In this document: positions 12,238 to 25,273 of the stretch, in pieces
How positions within the stretch are numbered: position 1 is the first letter of the stretch
Layout of the letters: every line of letters begins with the position of its first letter
From: Rotaria macrura
Lineage: Eukaryota; Rotifera; Eurotatoria; Philodinida; Philodinidae
Length of the DNA: 64,000 bases
Direction: 5' to 3'
Assembly (NCBI GenBank): GCA_900239685.1
Contig: OENT01000151.1
Coordinates: forward strand, 62,001-126,000
The notes under the pieces: model-generated
What the model saw: only the letters and a program-made list of their open reading frames with translations
Databases searched by the model: none
What the model was told of the DNA's origin: nothing
Program-made: the position numbers and the translations under genes

Positions 12238-15200
12238 TTATACATAACTATCACCACCTTCGTCATCTCGCTTCTTTGATGGCACCGGTGGAGGTGGTCT
12301 CAACGGTGCGCGACTTTTAATATCAATACGAGGAACATTCGATCCGGTTGCCGCTTGTGTTGTAGTATTTATGTTTTCTCTAGCTGATGGTTGTATCTTA
12401 TCAGACATATTGCCGACTATTGTTCGTTGTTGATTAGTATTAGTTGCTTTTGTTGGTGTCACCAATGGCGTTAAATAAGAGTCGTCTACTTGTTGAGAGT
12501 AATCTTTTTCTGAATCAGATAAATACGTGTGAGATGTATTATCACTTGCTGTTGGATAATAATCATTCGTTGTTGTACGAAATTTAACATCCTTGTCATG
12601 ATGCACATTGACTGGCGTGTTACTATCCTCTTCAAATGATGGTAATTCAGAAACGCCTTGATCATCACCAAAACGTAGAACATTCCCATCTGTTGCATTT
12701 TCTTCTTGATAACGATTGTACTCAGATCGATAGTACTAAGAAAAACAGTCAGAAAGAAAATAGTATTTAATTCAAATAACAATAGAATCGATCGTAATAT
12801 ACTTCAAAAGCTTGCTTTGATAACATTTTCGAATGGCATAGAAGAGTACGAATTCGAATCATTTCTGGTCGACGAGTTTCTTCCACAAGACATAGACGAA
12901 TTATAGCATAACTAGGAGGGAAAACAAAAGAATAAAATGACACAATTTGATATGAACGACACTTAGAAATTACCATATTTCCTTAATAGTATACATGAGG
13001 TAAGTTCACTAATTGATTAATCAATTTTTAGTCGAATCTAGGTCAATTACCTAGATCCTTATTAATAATAAATATTATGATGACAGTTACGCAAATTTTA
13101 ATGTCTTCTTGTGAAAATAATTGTTTTTTATTTGTGAACACCGTGGTTGGACTCGTGAATAGTCTGACAACTCACTATCGAATTTCTACTTGGAATTTTT
13201 CATTGACATAGTTCATGATATCAACTAGTTGATGGTCACAATTTCACGTCATTATTCTATTGTTCTGATGCTTAGATAAAGCTTTCACAAAAATCCATAT
13301 TTCGCATCGTTCATGTATCCCAAGCAAATATAATTTATTTTCGTCTTCAGATAGGAGTAACTCAATAGAGCTGAAGTTATCAGAAAGGATTATTCTAACT
13401 GAATCATACTTTGATTCAAAGTTTTAAGTGACAATTGTAAAACGAACAATAATTTTTTTGGTCTTTTATGCAGAAATCAAAGCATTCATAATTACTACGA
13501 ATGTGCAGCATCTCATGATGAATAGATTACACCCTGAGCTCTGTTATGAGTAATCCAAATTAATTAAGGTTTTACAAAATATCACACACAGTTCTGAATC
13601 GAAACCAACTAATTGGTTGATGAAATTTTATGGTTAGTCCATCATAGTATCATCCTTATCTTCGTAGGATGAATCATATATTTGTTGAAAAACGCAGTAC
13701 CAAAAAGATGACCAAAACAAGAATAAACCTGATTGTCAGAGTTCGACAAACAAAATCCATTGAAAGTAGGCATAGTAAAAACGATCTTTTACTACTGAAT
13801 TTCTTTTGTACTTTACTCAAAAGGATACTATCATTTGTACAAAAGTATGCGTTGAAACATCGTAGTTACTGTTGATACTCCTTTACGTCACAATGTCGAT
13901 AGGCTCGTATTAGATGAATAGATTTCACTTGAATTGATTAACACCTATCTTAATTTCAAAATAAAGTTATATCACACGCTTCAATCTGTTTTGTTCTGTC
14001 TAGGTTTTTGGTCAAGTACTTGATGTAAACATTATCAAAGAAGATATATAAGAAGATTTTATAATCCAAGTTATATAGAATATCTTACATGTTACGAGGG
14101 ATTTCAGGTTGATAATCAAGATATTTCAGAACACGACCTTCACTAACAACACGAGCAAGTTGATGGAAGAAACTTTCACGACCAGCATTGCGTTCTATTT
14201 CTTCCAATAATTTGTTAAATGGTCGAACTCGACCTTAAAAGACAAGAACCAAACATGGATCAATGTATAAGAAACAAACTGAAGATCAGAATCAATGCTC
14301 ACATTTTAGAAATAATGTCCAAAGAAATATTCCAAACGACCATCTATTTGTTTTAATTGACAAATCAAAAGAAAAACAAGAATATAATTCACAAAAAAAG
14401 CGAAACGTTCACTTACACATCAGATTTAATTGATGATTTATTGAGTAAAATACGTTCATCAGGAGTTGATGCACGTAAAATACCTCGAGCAAGTTCTGGT
14501 GTTAAATTATGCGTTGCTATTTCATTCTGGAAATGAAAAGAACATATATCGAAAACCAATGGAATAGATTTCTTCGTCTAAAAGACTTACATGTTTCTTA
14601 TCTAGTTGAACAATATCATTTTTTGCCTGTTGTTCACGATAATTTTTATACGTAGTCCATGTCGCCAAACTGAATCAAGATAAATTTAAAAAACATTAAA
14701 GGTTTCATTCATTCAAATAATATAATTACCCGAAATCACATATTTTCATAGTAAATCGTGAACTAACCAAGACATTTCTTGCAGCAATATCACAATGAGC
14801 TATCTGTCTTCTATTTAGATAATCAACACCACATGCCACTTGATAAGCAGCTAATATTAAGTCATCATCTGTTAATATACATGATTCATGTGCCTGCACG
14901 ACTGTCATCCCTGATCCATTTGTTTTCGCCAATGTTTCGTATAGCGATAATTTTTCAGTTGACGTATTCGTCGATGGTTGAAGAAATCGTTTTAGCATCG
15001 ATTCAAGTGAACCATTTGAACATAATTCCATTAAATAAAACGAATCTTCATCACGTAAAAGGCCACCTGTGATCAAATATTTGAATCTTGTTTCTGGATA
15101 TGCAACTTTAACCAATGAAACAATATTAACATGTTTACCAGCTTTATGCATAACTTTAATTTCATCGATTAACATTTCAGCTGCTTTCGTCTTCTGTGCT

Positions 15201-18200
15201 TCACGTTGCTTTGAAATCATTTCTTGACTCTCTTCAGCATCATCTTTTTTCTTACGTTTTTCACGGCGGCGTTCAATATGTCGTATGGATTCTGGTAATA
15301 GTTTTGCAGCAACAAGGCCAACTTCTGGTAAACGTACTTGATAAACAATACCATATTGACCATGACCAAGTTCTTTAAAATCATCTTTAAGTCCTGGCAA
15401 AGTATCACCATTCACATAACTAAGTAGTGTGCGAACTTGTTGCGTTGATGCAAAATTATCTGGTAATCGTATACGTGTAAGTTGTGTCATTGGTGGTTGA
15501 GATTCATCTTCACCTTCATTCATTCGTTGAGCATGAAAAATACTGTTATCGACAATTCTTTTCATTTTACAATATTTCACACAAAGAACGATAAGTAAAA
15601 TAAGAAGAATAAGTATCAAACAAGTCGACACGATTATAAACACGGCAATGAATCGACGAAATCTTGATTGAAAATATGGAGCTAAATAAAGGAAAGAAAA
15701 ACATGTATACGTTGCATCTTAAAAAAAAACATCCTATTTTGTTTTCATCTATACTTTTGACACGTAAATCGAAGCTTCGACGTAAATTTCGATCACGACC
15801 ATTTACCAGTTCACATGTATAGAAACCAGTATCTGACGCTTGAACACGAGTGATAAAAATACTACAAAAAGAATATGTAAAATCAAGAAAGAACATTGAA
15901 TTCTTATTTGGCCTGTGAAACTATGGTCGATGTTTATCACATGATGAACTCTGATAGATAAATATTTTACTCGAAATCCGATTCGTCATTTAGATATTAG
16001 CAAATATTCAACTATTTCGTAATTCTAACAATATTAACTGTTCAAATATTCGTCTAAAGTCTTCGCAAGCTTGGCTAGAGTCATCATAAAATCAAGAGAA
16101 AATTTGGACAATCTTTTACCGTGAATATTGTCAAATGCTAATGCTACGCTTGACAATCTTTTGATTTTTCAATCATTTATTTCACTTTGTATAAATTCAC
16201 TATACACATGACTAAAAACTTCTCAAAGGACCTCGTGATCCTTTCATTTATTAAGTGTTAAAAAAATAGTCAGTCAAAATCGAGCATCGTCATTGCACCT
16301 AAGAATCGTACTAAGCAATGATCTACTTGAATAATTCTTCAGGACTATAAAATCAAAGCATTACTCATCTAATCCATAGGATAACTAAAGAAGAAAAATA
16401 ACCATGATCACTCACTGTTCAACATTTATTTTGGTTGATACTCATATTCCAAAGAGAAACAAAAATATAATTGATCTTTTACCCCAAATAACACTGCTTA
16501 GACTTATTTTAATCCTAGAATTATTATTGATTCTTCAGTTTGTATTTCTAATGTTTTAAACATAAAAATAACAGTATGCTCTTCTTAACATTATTGGAAA
16601 AACTCATTTATAACTATTTATGCCTCATGAGTTTTACCTTCCATTATTAGAACGCATTTGTAATGTTGAATCATCAATTGTTAATGGTAATTTTCCTTTG
16701 AGCCAACTGATTTTCGGTTGTGGTCGTCCTTCGTATAAACAATCGAATTCAACATTGGTACCAGCTTTTCGTTCTACTTGAGCACTTGTTGGCAAAGTAT
16801 TTGTAAATCGTAATGGTACAGGATCTTTGAAATAATAAAATTTTTTATAAAAACGGTAGGAACAGAAAATTTATCAGAATTTACCGTCAACTTGAATTGA
16901 ATATGTATTGTTCATATTCGGAACAACATCCGGTCGTTTAGATAAAGCTATACATTGAAGAAAACCATTTTTACCAATTCTTTTAAGTGGTGGTGTTTTT
17001 ATTTCAGCAATAGTATCTCGAATTCGTTCACTAGTGTGAAAAGACAAAAGAAATCTAACTCATTCCAGTTGCAACCTAATAACAAAAAGAATAACCTTAT
17101 CGGCGTTGACCATTCAATATCAACTTGTTTCGGTTGATTATTTGAAACCAAATGCCATTCAGGATCGAATCGATTTCTTCGATATGTAAATAAACCATCA
17201 TTGTAAATCATTTGAATATCATCATAAAGTAGTTCATGGGCTTCGCATCTGTATTTTAAAATATCTCCAGTAACTAAACTGAATTCTGGTTTCTGCACAA
17301 CAAACATATGACGATCACCTTAAATGCAAACAAAAATGAAATTTCATGCTTGCTTTTTGCCTGATTTATTTCTTCCTTTTTTTTGTTTTGTTTCTTACGT
17401 GCTAATACTGATAATGACTTTGCCAGTAGAGTTAATTCGTTCTGTTCATAGCAACAAATATATTGATAACCAAGCGATGGATTATCAATTATTTGTGATT
17501 TACTACTAACAAATTGTGTTTGAAAATCGTTTATAGGACTCGCTTCTGTTAGTTCTAAGCGTGGGCTAGATGATGATTGACAAGTATTATCAATAATATT
17601 CGATAAGCAATTCTCAATTGAACATTGCATTTCACGAATAAGCACTTTTAATGGTCGTGGTATATCCGCTCGATGACGAACAGTACAAGCAATACGATAC
17701 GATTCATTTTCATTAATACCGTACGCGTAAATATTCAGTTTATTTTCATTGTATTCATTACGCCATGGAATCGAATGTAAAATATGATTTGGAACAAAAG
17801 CTATTTGACCAACAGGATTGCCAATAACAATTGGCTTGATGATTTTAGTTTTTTCTTCTGCAGAAGATTTTGCGACTATTTTAATATCTGCTTCATCTTC
17901 GAATGTTACATTATAAATGGTTAATGAATATTCATAAAACTGATTCTCAATATCTGATCTAAACACAAGAAGATAGACGAACTGAGACAAATTCTATTAA
18001 AATAGAATGATGTTTTTTTTTCATTACAAAATGCATGCAATGCAAACAACAAAAAATAACCCATGCAAATACCTTTTATCTATCTGTGAATATATAAGAA
18101 GTAGATGTTAGTGCGAACAAACTTTTCATTTCGTCTGTTTACATAATTTTATATACTTACAAACATTTCAATTCAAATCGTTTGTCGTTGGTTAATGATA

Positions 18201-19977
18201 ATCCATTACGTGTAATTTCAAATACAATTTTCGAACGTGGAATTGTAAAAATACTGATATCATAAATACTATTCGAACCGTAGGATACTTCATACGTATC
18301 TAATCCACTTGAAGTTATTTCAAGATCAAGTGATGCCTCTAATAAAGTAAAAAAACAGAAGAATTCACTTATCTTTCCACATTTTTTTAAAGCTCATCGA
18401 ATATCATACTATCGGCAGATGTAATTTCAACAGAACGTGAGTAAATTCCTTGTTCAGATACACGTACACAATAAAATCGGTAATTACGATTCGCTTTAAA
18501 ACCATGAAGAGTTATTGAACTATTTCGACTATAGATTTGTGTAAAAGGATTAAATGAAGGCTTTTCAGTTTCATTTGCTATGAGATTGAGCTAGAGAATT
18601 TAAAAAAAGTAAATAAATAAATAAACATAAATATTGACTTAAGAGTTATTATGTGTGTAGAAAATTATGTTTACATTATAAATATCCTCAAACCAAAAAA
18701 TGCTTGGTGTTTTTTGACCAACTTTTGTTCCGTATTGAATTTCACAAGTTAATCTGACCGTTTCATCAGGCATTACAGTTAAACTCGGTTGATGAATTTG
18801 AATATAATCAGCTAGAAAGGTGAAACAAAAACATAATATTGAAATTGAAGAATTTTTCTTTCAAATAATATATTGTGTATGCATACGATCGAATGAATTC
18901 ACTTGTACTTTTGATGTTTGACTTGGCGTATATTTACTCATACAATTAAATTCATTTATCGTTTTCAATATGGTTGGATTTTCCAATGCAAAACCAATCT
19001 GTGGATCAAAGAAGGCTTTCTAGAAAAATTAAAAAGCATAAACAATTGATTAATAAATGTTTTGTTTTCACTTGGAACGAATAGAATTTACAGTAGGTTT
19101 CAAATCTGATGGTATATAATAAACAGGAATACATATATCTTGTCCATCACATATGGGTACATTACATTTAAGTTCATTGACTTGACGTTCCCTTGTACTG
19201 CATTCGCGTGTTTTACATTGACTTTTATCAGTCACTGTTGGACATGACATTCGTGGATACCAACTTGTTGTTTGACATGGTAGATTAAAAAAATGAATTC
19301 CTGTTTCTGGAGAAACATTGGGATAGAGTGTTTTCGTAAACACGGATTTACCATCTAGGAGAAGACAAATGACTTATTTTGAAACTTTATTTTTATAACA
19401 TAAAAATATATTCTACCTTGAATAAATACATGAACAGATGCTTCAGATCGTTTATCGTTACTCATTTCGAAACACGTATAACGTCCAACAAGTTCCGATC
19501 CAAGTTGATTTCTTCGTAGTTTAGCAGTAATTGTAAAAGTATTATAATCCATATCCAAAGATAAATGCTAGAAAAATTATTTTAATCATTTAAAATAACA
19601 GTCAAGAATATATTTGAATTTTCCGATATTGTTTTGCTATTTCAAAATAGACACACTTACTTCTATTGCTGCTGTTGGAACAGTAAAATTCAACGGAGTT
19701 TTCGATCCTTTACATTGTAAGAAAAACGGTAGACGACCTTGTAAAGCATCAGCATGAAATTGAATTTCTCGTGGAACGAGATAGTATCGAAAAATTTGAT
19801 CGATTGAATCAATATCTGTACGTATTCGTTCTTCAACATGCTTATTTGGTGAGTATTCGATTTGAACGCCTTAAAAATCAAATAGAAGACTAAATTTTAA
19901 ATCAATATCAAATTATTTCATTTACTTTCGACTTGACGATAATGTATGAGAATAATGATTACTAATATTCGTAACAT
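12238..19977 (-). CDS. Ig-domain receptor tyrosine kinase (VEGFR/PDGFR/FGFR-like), divergent kinase
   Basis: Twenty exons on the minus strand: 19977-19926, 19869-19661, 19567-19417, 19354-19092, 19019-18887, 18811-18675, 18590-18410, 18338-18161, 17958-17399, 17318-17096, 17030-16885, 16824-16638, 15861-15755, 15681-14730, 14669-14591, 14526-14417, 14343-14303, 14233-14089, 12911-12803, 12735-12238; total 4461 nt, 1486 aa. Seen: signal peptide MLRILVIIILIHYRQVE; an ectodomain of about 840 aa with a seven-Cys segment (19092-19354) and Ig-like units (VRLTCEIQY...IFWFED; VEFDCLYEGRPQPKISWLKG...DTGFYTCEL); TM IAVFIIVSTCLILILLILL; kinase with GHGQYGIVY, VAAK, DEIKVMHKAGKHVNIVSLVKV, HCDIAARNVLV, CDFG, SDVWSFGIFLW. 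A short kinase insert precedes the catalytic loop, as in VEGFR/PDGFR. Odd: HRD reads HCD, a ~35-residue charged insert follows the beta3 Lys, and the APE region is degenerate. Tail: PPPPVP and C-terminal SYV. Confidence 0.85.
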
Positions 19978-20254
19978 GATCCAAACTATCAAACTATCAA
20001 AAACAAAATGATGAAGAACATTAAAAAGCCACTAACATCATGAGTAGGTGGAAAGAATGATTCATTTGTTACATGTTGCAAATCAGAAAAGAATACATTA
20101 TGGCTGACATCTAGTGACCTTTATGATTATTCGTTTGTATTATACGGTATGAGATATGTCTAGAACTATAAAAAAGAAGCATTCTCGAGACGTCATTTTT
20201 ATCATAATCTTTACATATCAACAAACGAGTCAGCAAAGAAAAAGGAAAATATAA
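19978..20254. promoter_or_regulatory. Shared divergent promoter region, receptor kinase / WLS
   Basis: 277 nt separate the two divergent start codons, so any proximal promoters and 5' leaders of both genes must lie here. I see no clear TATA box or other named element. Confidence 0.35.
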
Positions 20255-23200
20255 ATGGTTTATCTTGTTCTATTAGAAAAATTAACTCGTAAAAATCTCT
20301 TAATTTTCCTCTGTTGTTTGTTAATTGTTCAAATCATTTTTTTTCTCATCGGCGGTCTCATCGGTTAGTACACAGGACAAAAGAATCAGTTAATTTTAAT
20401 ATTAAGTCGTCGTTTATTTCTAGGAACGAAGCCAACATATGCTTCTAATCACGAATTTACTCTATGTCACTATAAAATAAATGATCAATGGATTTATCTT
20501 AGTCCAAATAGTAGTTGTACTGAGGCTCATCTAAATTTTCAAGCTGTATAATCCAAGATTAGTCGTACGCTTTTATTGACTACATCTCGCTTTTTTTCTT
20601 CTATAGGAGAAAACATGGCAAGATTTCGTTTATGTTATTCAATTACCACGTATTACACGATGGTTTCAAACGTTAACATCTTTTATTGTACCACATATTG
20701 AATATGATTCACGAATTACTTTAGGTGAGTTCAGTACTGTACTATTGGTATCTTTTTTTCTACACAAGCAGCTTAATTTAAAGATCGAAATGCAATCATT
20801 ACATATGACGTTCGTCTTGGCTATAAAACTGATGAAATGTATGAAGATTCCAGTTCAAAATGGATATTAGAAGTTCAGTCACGTGAATCGCGTTCGATTC
20901 AATGTGAACCATTATACCATCATGGAATTGAAAATAGAGTAACGTTCTTAGTTCATTCTTCTTAATGATTTATCACACTAGATTTACTTCTTTTTATTAG
21001 AATATACCTGATGGATACACATGTGAACCATTGGCTTTTCTTGAATTATCGACTTTGAAACATCCATATTATTTAATCAATTTACAAATTGTTGATAAGA
21101 ATGGTCTATCGCGAAATATTGGTAAACTTAAATCATTTGAATTTGTTGTTAGTATGAGTTGTTTTTTGTTTTTCTGAATCGGATTTTGAAATCGTTAATC
21201 ATATTTAGGCTATTTATCAAACAGAAAGTTTTACAAAACTTTGGTATACATTAAAAACAATAACGTTTCCAATCGTTCTTGCTGCTCTTATTTGGTTTTG
21301 TCGACAAATGAAACGTGCACAAAAACAATATTCTAATCTTGACAAGTAATCATTCGACTCAAATATCAAGACATGAGAAAGAAATTATAAATTAAATTTA
21401 AGATAATAGAAAATATCGATAAGATTACGTATCTCGATTGCGAAACATCCAAGTAGATTTTGTTGAAACATTAGAGAAAGTTGAGAGTTTACATGATGAA
21501 TAGAAGAGTCAGCATTGCACGAACGCACAGAACAGGAATGAAATGACAAAAGAGACGTACACAACTTATTTGAATATAGGTCATCGAAACTGAAGTTCGA
21601 ATGTTTAACGTACGCAAATTTAAGAAGAGCAATTGATAAATACAGCATCATGATTATGAAAAATTAATTTGTTGTCCTAGTCAGTCATCGATGAAAACAG
21701 AATGCATGAGTGACCAATCAGCATAAGTAATACTGATCGGTTCATTAAATCGAACAAAATCTGAAACGAACATGTGCATAGAATATATAAATAAATTTTG
21801 ATCCAGCTTTTTATTTAGGTCATTTGATTAGAGAAACTTGCTTTTGAATATCTTTCGGGGATGCAAATTAATAATCGCTTACCTTTATATCAGTAAATAC
21901 TTTTTTTCTGTTTCGCAAGTAGTTTAAATTTTTTGATAGGATATCACTACTTCCTTGCCAACACTTGCAATTCGAAGCTCAAAGACATTCTAGCCATACT
22001 TCTTATGTTGTTTACAATCAGAATATGAACAATCTAGTAGCAGTTCAGATACGCTTTTGAGTATATGCAACACATTGAAATGCTCAATAGAATTAAATAA
22101 TCCGCTAGTAACTAAATCGAATCGAAGATGAAATAAGAAATCAATTATGAGTTGTAACAAAAAAAACTTTGTTCACTAAGGAATCTTATAGGTTTCACAA
22201 AGTTTTTTATCATTTATTTAAAATGTTTCGAAGATCATGGAAGTATGGCATAGAGTGCACGGAGTTTAATTTCAAGGCATAGAAAAAAGTATTAGTTGTG
22301 ACATTATTAATGTCCTACAAGATATTAACATTGAGTGATTAAATTTGGCATTCTTAAATGGATGTACTATTAAAAATTTCTGTTTCATTGTGGAAACTTT
22401 TGGATTTAACCTATTGTTAAAAGAAAAAAGAGATAGAAAATTTCTTTACATGCAAAGAAATGCATCTGCTCATTCTAAACATACTAATAGCATATGGATA
22501 ACACTGTCAGTTCATTTATACGACTTCTTTATCAGTTAGCCTACTTAAACTACTATGAAACATTATGATGTAATCAAATTTAATGATTAGCATGCGAATC
22601 AAGATGATTTATACCATCTACAGAACATGATACACTTATGCATAGTTCATTTAGATTATTGTTTTTACTTGGCTTATCAGCATGCATACTGAACGGTTAG
22701 TCTACTTTAATAAGTTTTATCCTTTCATCTGATAAAATCTATGCATTGTTTTTAGCTCCAGTAGAATGGTTAACACTTATAATACCTTTCAATGGTTTTC
22801 AAATCTATGCCGAAATTCGACAAGGATTTTTTTCTACTGTACTTTTGACATTTTGGCTATTTTTTGTTAGTGAACATGCTGTGGTAAGTTACTTTTTTTC
22901 TAAGATTGACAACATGATTCATATATATATATATATATCTATATTCACAGGATAAAAGTACAAATCTTGGTTTTTGGTCACATGGAAAGTATATTGTTCT
23001 ACTTTGGTTTGCTTCGAGTGTTTTATTCATTTTCGAATTATGTCAAAGGTAAACAATAGCTGGAATAATTAAGAAAATATTCAATATGATGATTATTATA
23101 ATGATTGATGTTTCCTATTCTTTTAAAGAGGATTTCAACTTTGGAATCCATTTCATTCAATATGGTCGACACGTGCTGGTCGCATTGCAAGTTTAACATT

Positions 23201-23853
23201 TCTCATACTTGCTGGCGTATCTAGTTTCATCTATATTATATGTCTTATGGTTCTTGTCGCACGTGTTTTTTGGAATATACGTAGTAAACAAGGTGAACTT
23301 GCAGCGATGCGTCGTATTCGACGCTTAATGTATCAGGTATGATAAACACGAAGGAAACATAATAAAATTAGTTCTCGTTTAATTTTTGTCTTTTTAAATC
23401 TAAGGGAGCCTTTTATCGATTTCAATTTTTATTGTTGACAACGATTCTTTGTGCTGTATTGACAATTATTTCATATTACTTGAGTCAAATTTATGAAACT
23501 AATTGGGTTTGGGATACAGAAAAACCGACGAAAATTCAATATTCAGGAGCCTTTATAATTGGTAAGAATATTTTACACTTATTGATTGGTATTAATGTCG
23601 CTTTGCAGGAATCTATGGTATGTTGAACATCTATGTTTTCGCTGTGTTAGTTCTTTTTTCACCAATAATTTCGAATGTTGACGATATGGATGAATTAAGT
23701 AAGACGGAAAAATACCAAGGTTCACAATGAGAAATCAATAAATGTGCAACACTTTTTTTTGTAGCATTAACAAATGAAGATGGTAATGTTATCCATTTAA
23801 CTAATAATCAAACGTCAGCTTATCAAATGATAAGTAAAGCTGCGATTACTTAA
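20255..23853 (+). CDS. WLS: Wntless (WLS/Evi/GPR177), Wnt cargo receptor
   Basis: Multipass protein that carries lipidated Wnt from Golgi to the cell surface (family knowledge). Thirteen exons: 20255-20363, 20424-20545, 20607-20724, 20784-20938, 21001-21147, 21209-21314, 22624-22695, 22756-22883, 22951-23048, 23129-23336, 23405-23561, 23609-23698, 23765-23853, giving 532 aa (human 541). Seen: N-terminal membrane segment (LIVQIIFFLIGGLIG), the lumenal domain (TWQDFVYVIQLPRITRWFQ), then NAPVEWLTL, YAEIRQGFFS, SEHAV, WNPFHSIWSTRAGR, SKQGELAAMRRIRRLMYQGAFYRFQF and GIYGMLNIYVFA, all positions conserved with vertebrate WLS. The exon 6 donor is a weak GTGCAC at 21315. I chose it because it is in phase with exon 7 and gives exactly the human spacing (36 residues from the W of the membrane segment to PVEW). 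If unspliced, translation stops after SNLDK at 21348. Confidence 0.93.
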
Positions 23854-24222
23854 ACAACACTGATATTTACTTGCAACAATACAGTCTGATACTACTTAGC
23901 ATAGCTCGAGAATCTCAAATTTTGTTTTGATTAAACTGAAGATCTGTGGTTTTTTTACTTATCGTTTTGTTGTCTTATAAAATATTCAAAGAGATTTTGT
24001 TGCATCATTAGGAATTATTCATAAATGATGTTCATTTATATGTTATCTTGGTTGTTTTCTTTTTTGTTAGAATGATTCTGGATTTTAAGAATTAATAAAA
24101 ACTTACTAGTTTGTTTGTAAAAAATATTCTTTTCGAATTCATGAAATTCTGTTCAACATAAAAAGTTCCTCTTAAATATGATATATATGTATATGTATGC
24201 CAGCGTCCGATCTCGAATTCAA

Positions 24223-24908
24223 TCCAATCTCAGATTGGACTAGGCCAATTTTGAATCAACATATAAGTATAGTCAATCTCGGATTCACTTACCAATCAAT
24301 AATTCAATACCAAGTATATTATGAATTTTATGTGTGGATATTTGTGCTCCGCAAAACTATATGAAATAAATATTAGGTGAAAAAAACTCAATCAAATGTC
24401 ACAAGAATGATTCTTGTTGTACTAATACAAAGGATTAAGAAACTAGGAGCGTTTCATCATGTTTCTGTTAAATTTCTTTATGTTATTCATTTATGATGAG
24501 ATGCACCGTTGTCGAGAATAAAATTTTCTATATTTAACTACACTTTTTCTTTAGTATTATATAAACTCCTTCCCAGAATAACATTTAAACAGATACTTTT
24601 AGCAGTGAAGTACTGGAAAACCAACTTTTTCTCTAGGAATAAAAATAATTTTGTTTACAAAACCTCAATGTTTCATTAAAAAAAACAAGTTTTTTAGTGC
24701 TAAAACCAAAAATTTCCACTGGATTTCTGAAAAAAACTTCTAGAAATCCCATAGCCTTCTGTTACGACTTGTAAACGTTTTATTGGGGGTGATCTTTTAT
24801 TTTAGAAAGTGTACTTGATATTCAATTCTTGATTGGACTAAAACGAGTTTGAGATTGGCCTTACTGATATGTTGATCCAACATTGGCCTAGCCTAATCTT
24901 AGATTGGA
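24223..24908. repeat. Foldback inverted repeat with ~95-bp arms
   Basis: The left arm (24223-24315, starting TCCAATCTCAGATTGG) pairs with the reverse complement of 24812-24908 at roughly 75% by eye, around a spacer of about 500 bp. The CCAATC/GATTGG word recurs on both sides. No open frame and no clear target duplication. Probably an old foldback element. It lies in the WLS-GPR155 gap (23854-25273), in which I see nothing else. Confidence 0.6.
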
Positions 24909-25273
24909 CGTATTATAAGTAAATTATCCGAGAATGATCCAAAATAGAGACAGTCCAATGTTCGATCCCAGATTGTAAGATCGTCATCGGAATCAATGAA
25001 AATAAAATTTTATTTATCCAAAACCGAATAACATTATCTAGAGAGACATGAGCAATAGATGGTGATTGTCGAATCGTAGAATTTTCTACTTCTATGTCCA
25101 ATTGAAAAGTAGACATAACTATCATTGTGTTGACTGATATTACAATAATATGCAGTGGTTCATTTCAAAATGTTCTATCATATTTGTAAGAAAAATTATG
25201 ACGTTATTTGAGAGTGGTTTTTATTTGAAATATGACGATAAAAACATATATTAATACTTTTTTCTTGAAGATA

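Noticed and set aside
14779..15411. Open frames opposite and alongside the receptor kinase exon
   Set aside because: They are shadows of the kinase exon (14730-15681) in other frames and show no domain of their own.
18071..18081. Possible 11-nt micro-exon in the receptor kinase (between AG and GT)
   Set aside because: Including it creates an in-frame stop; direct joining of 18161 to 17958 keeps the frame and the Ig-like sequence.
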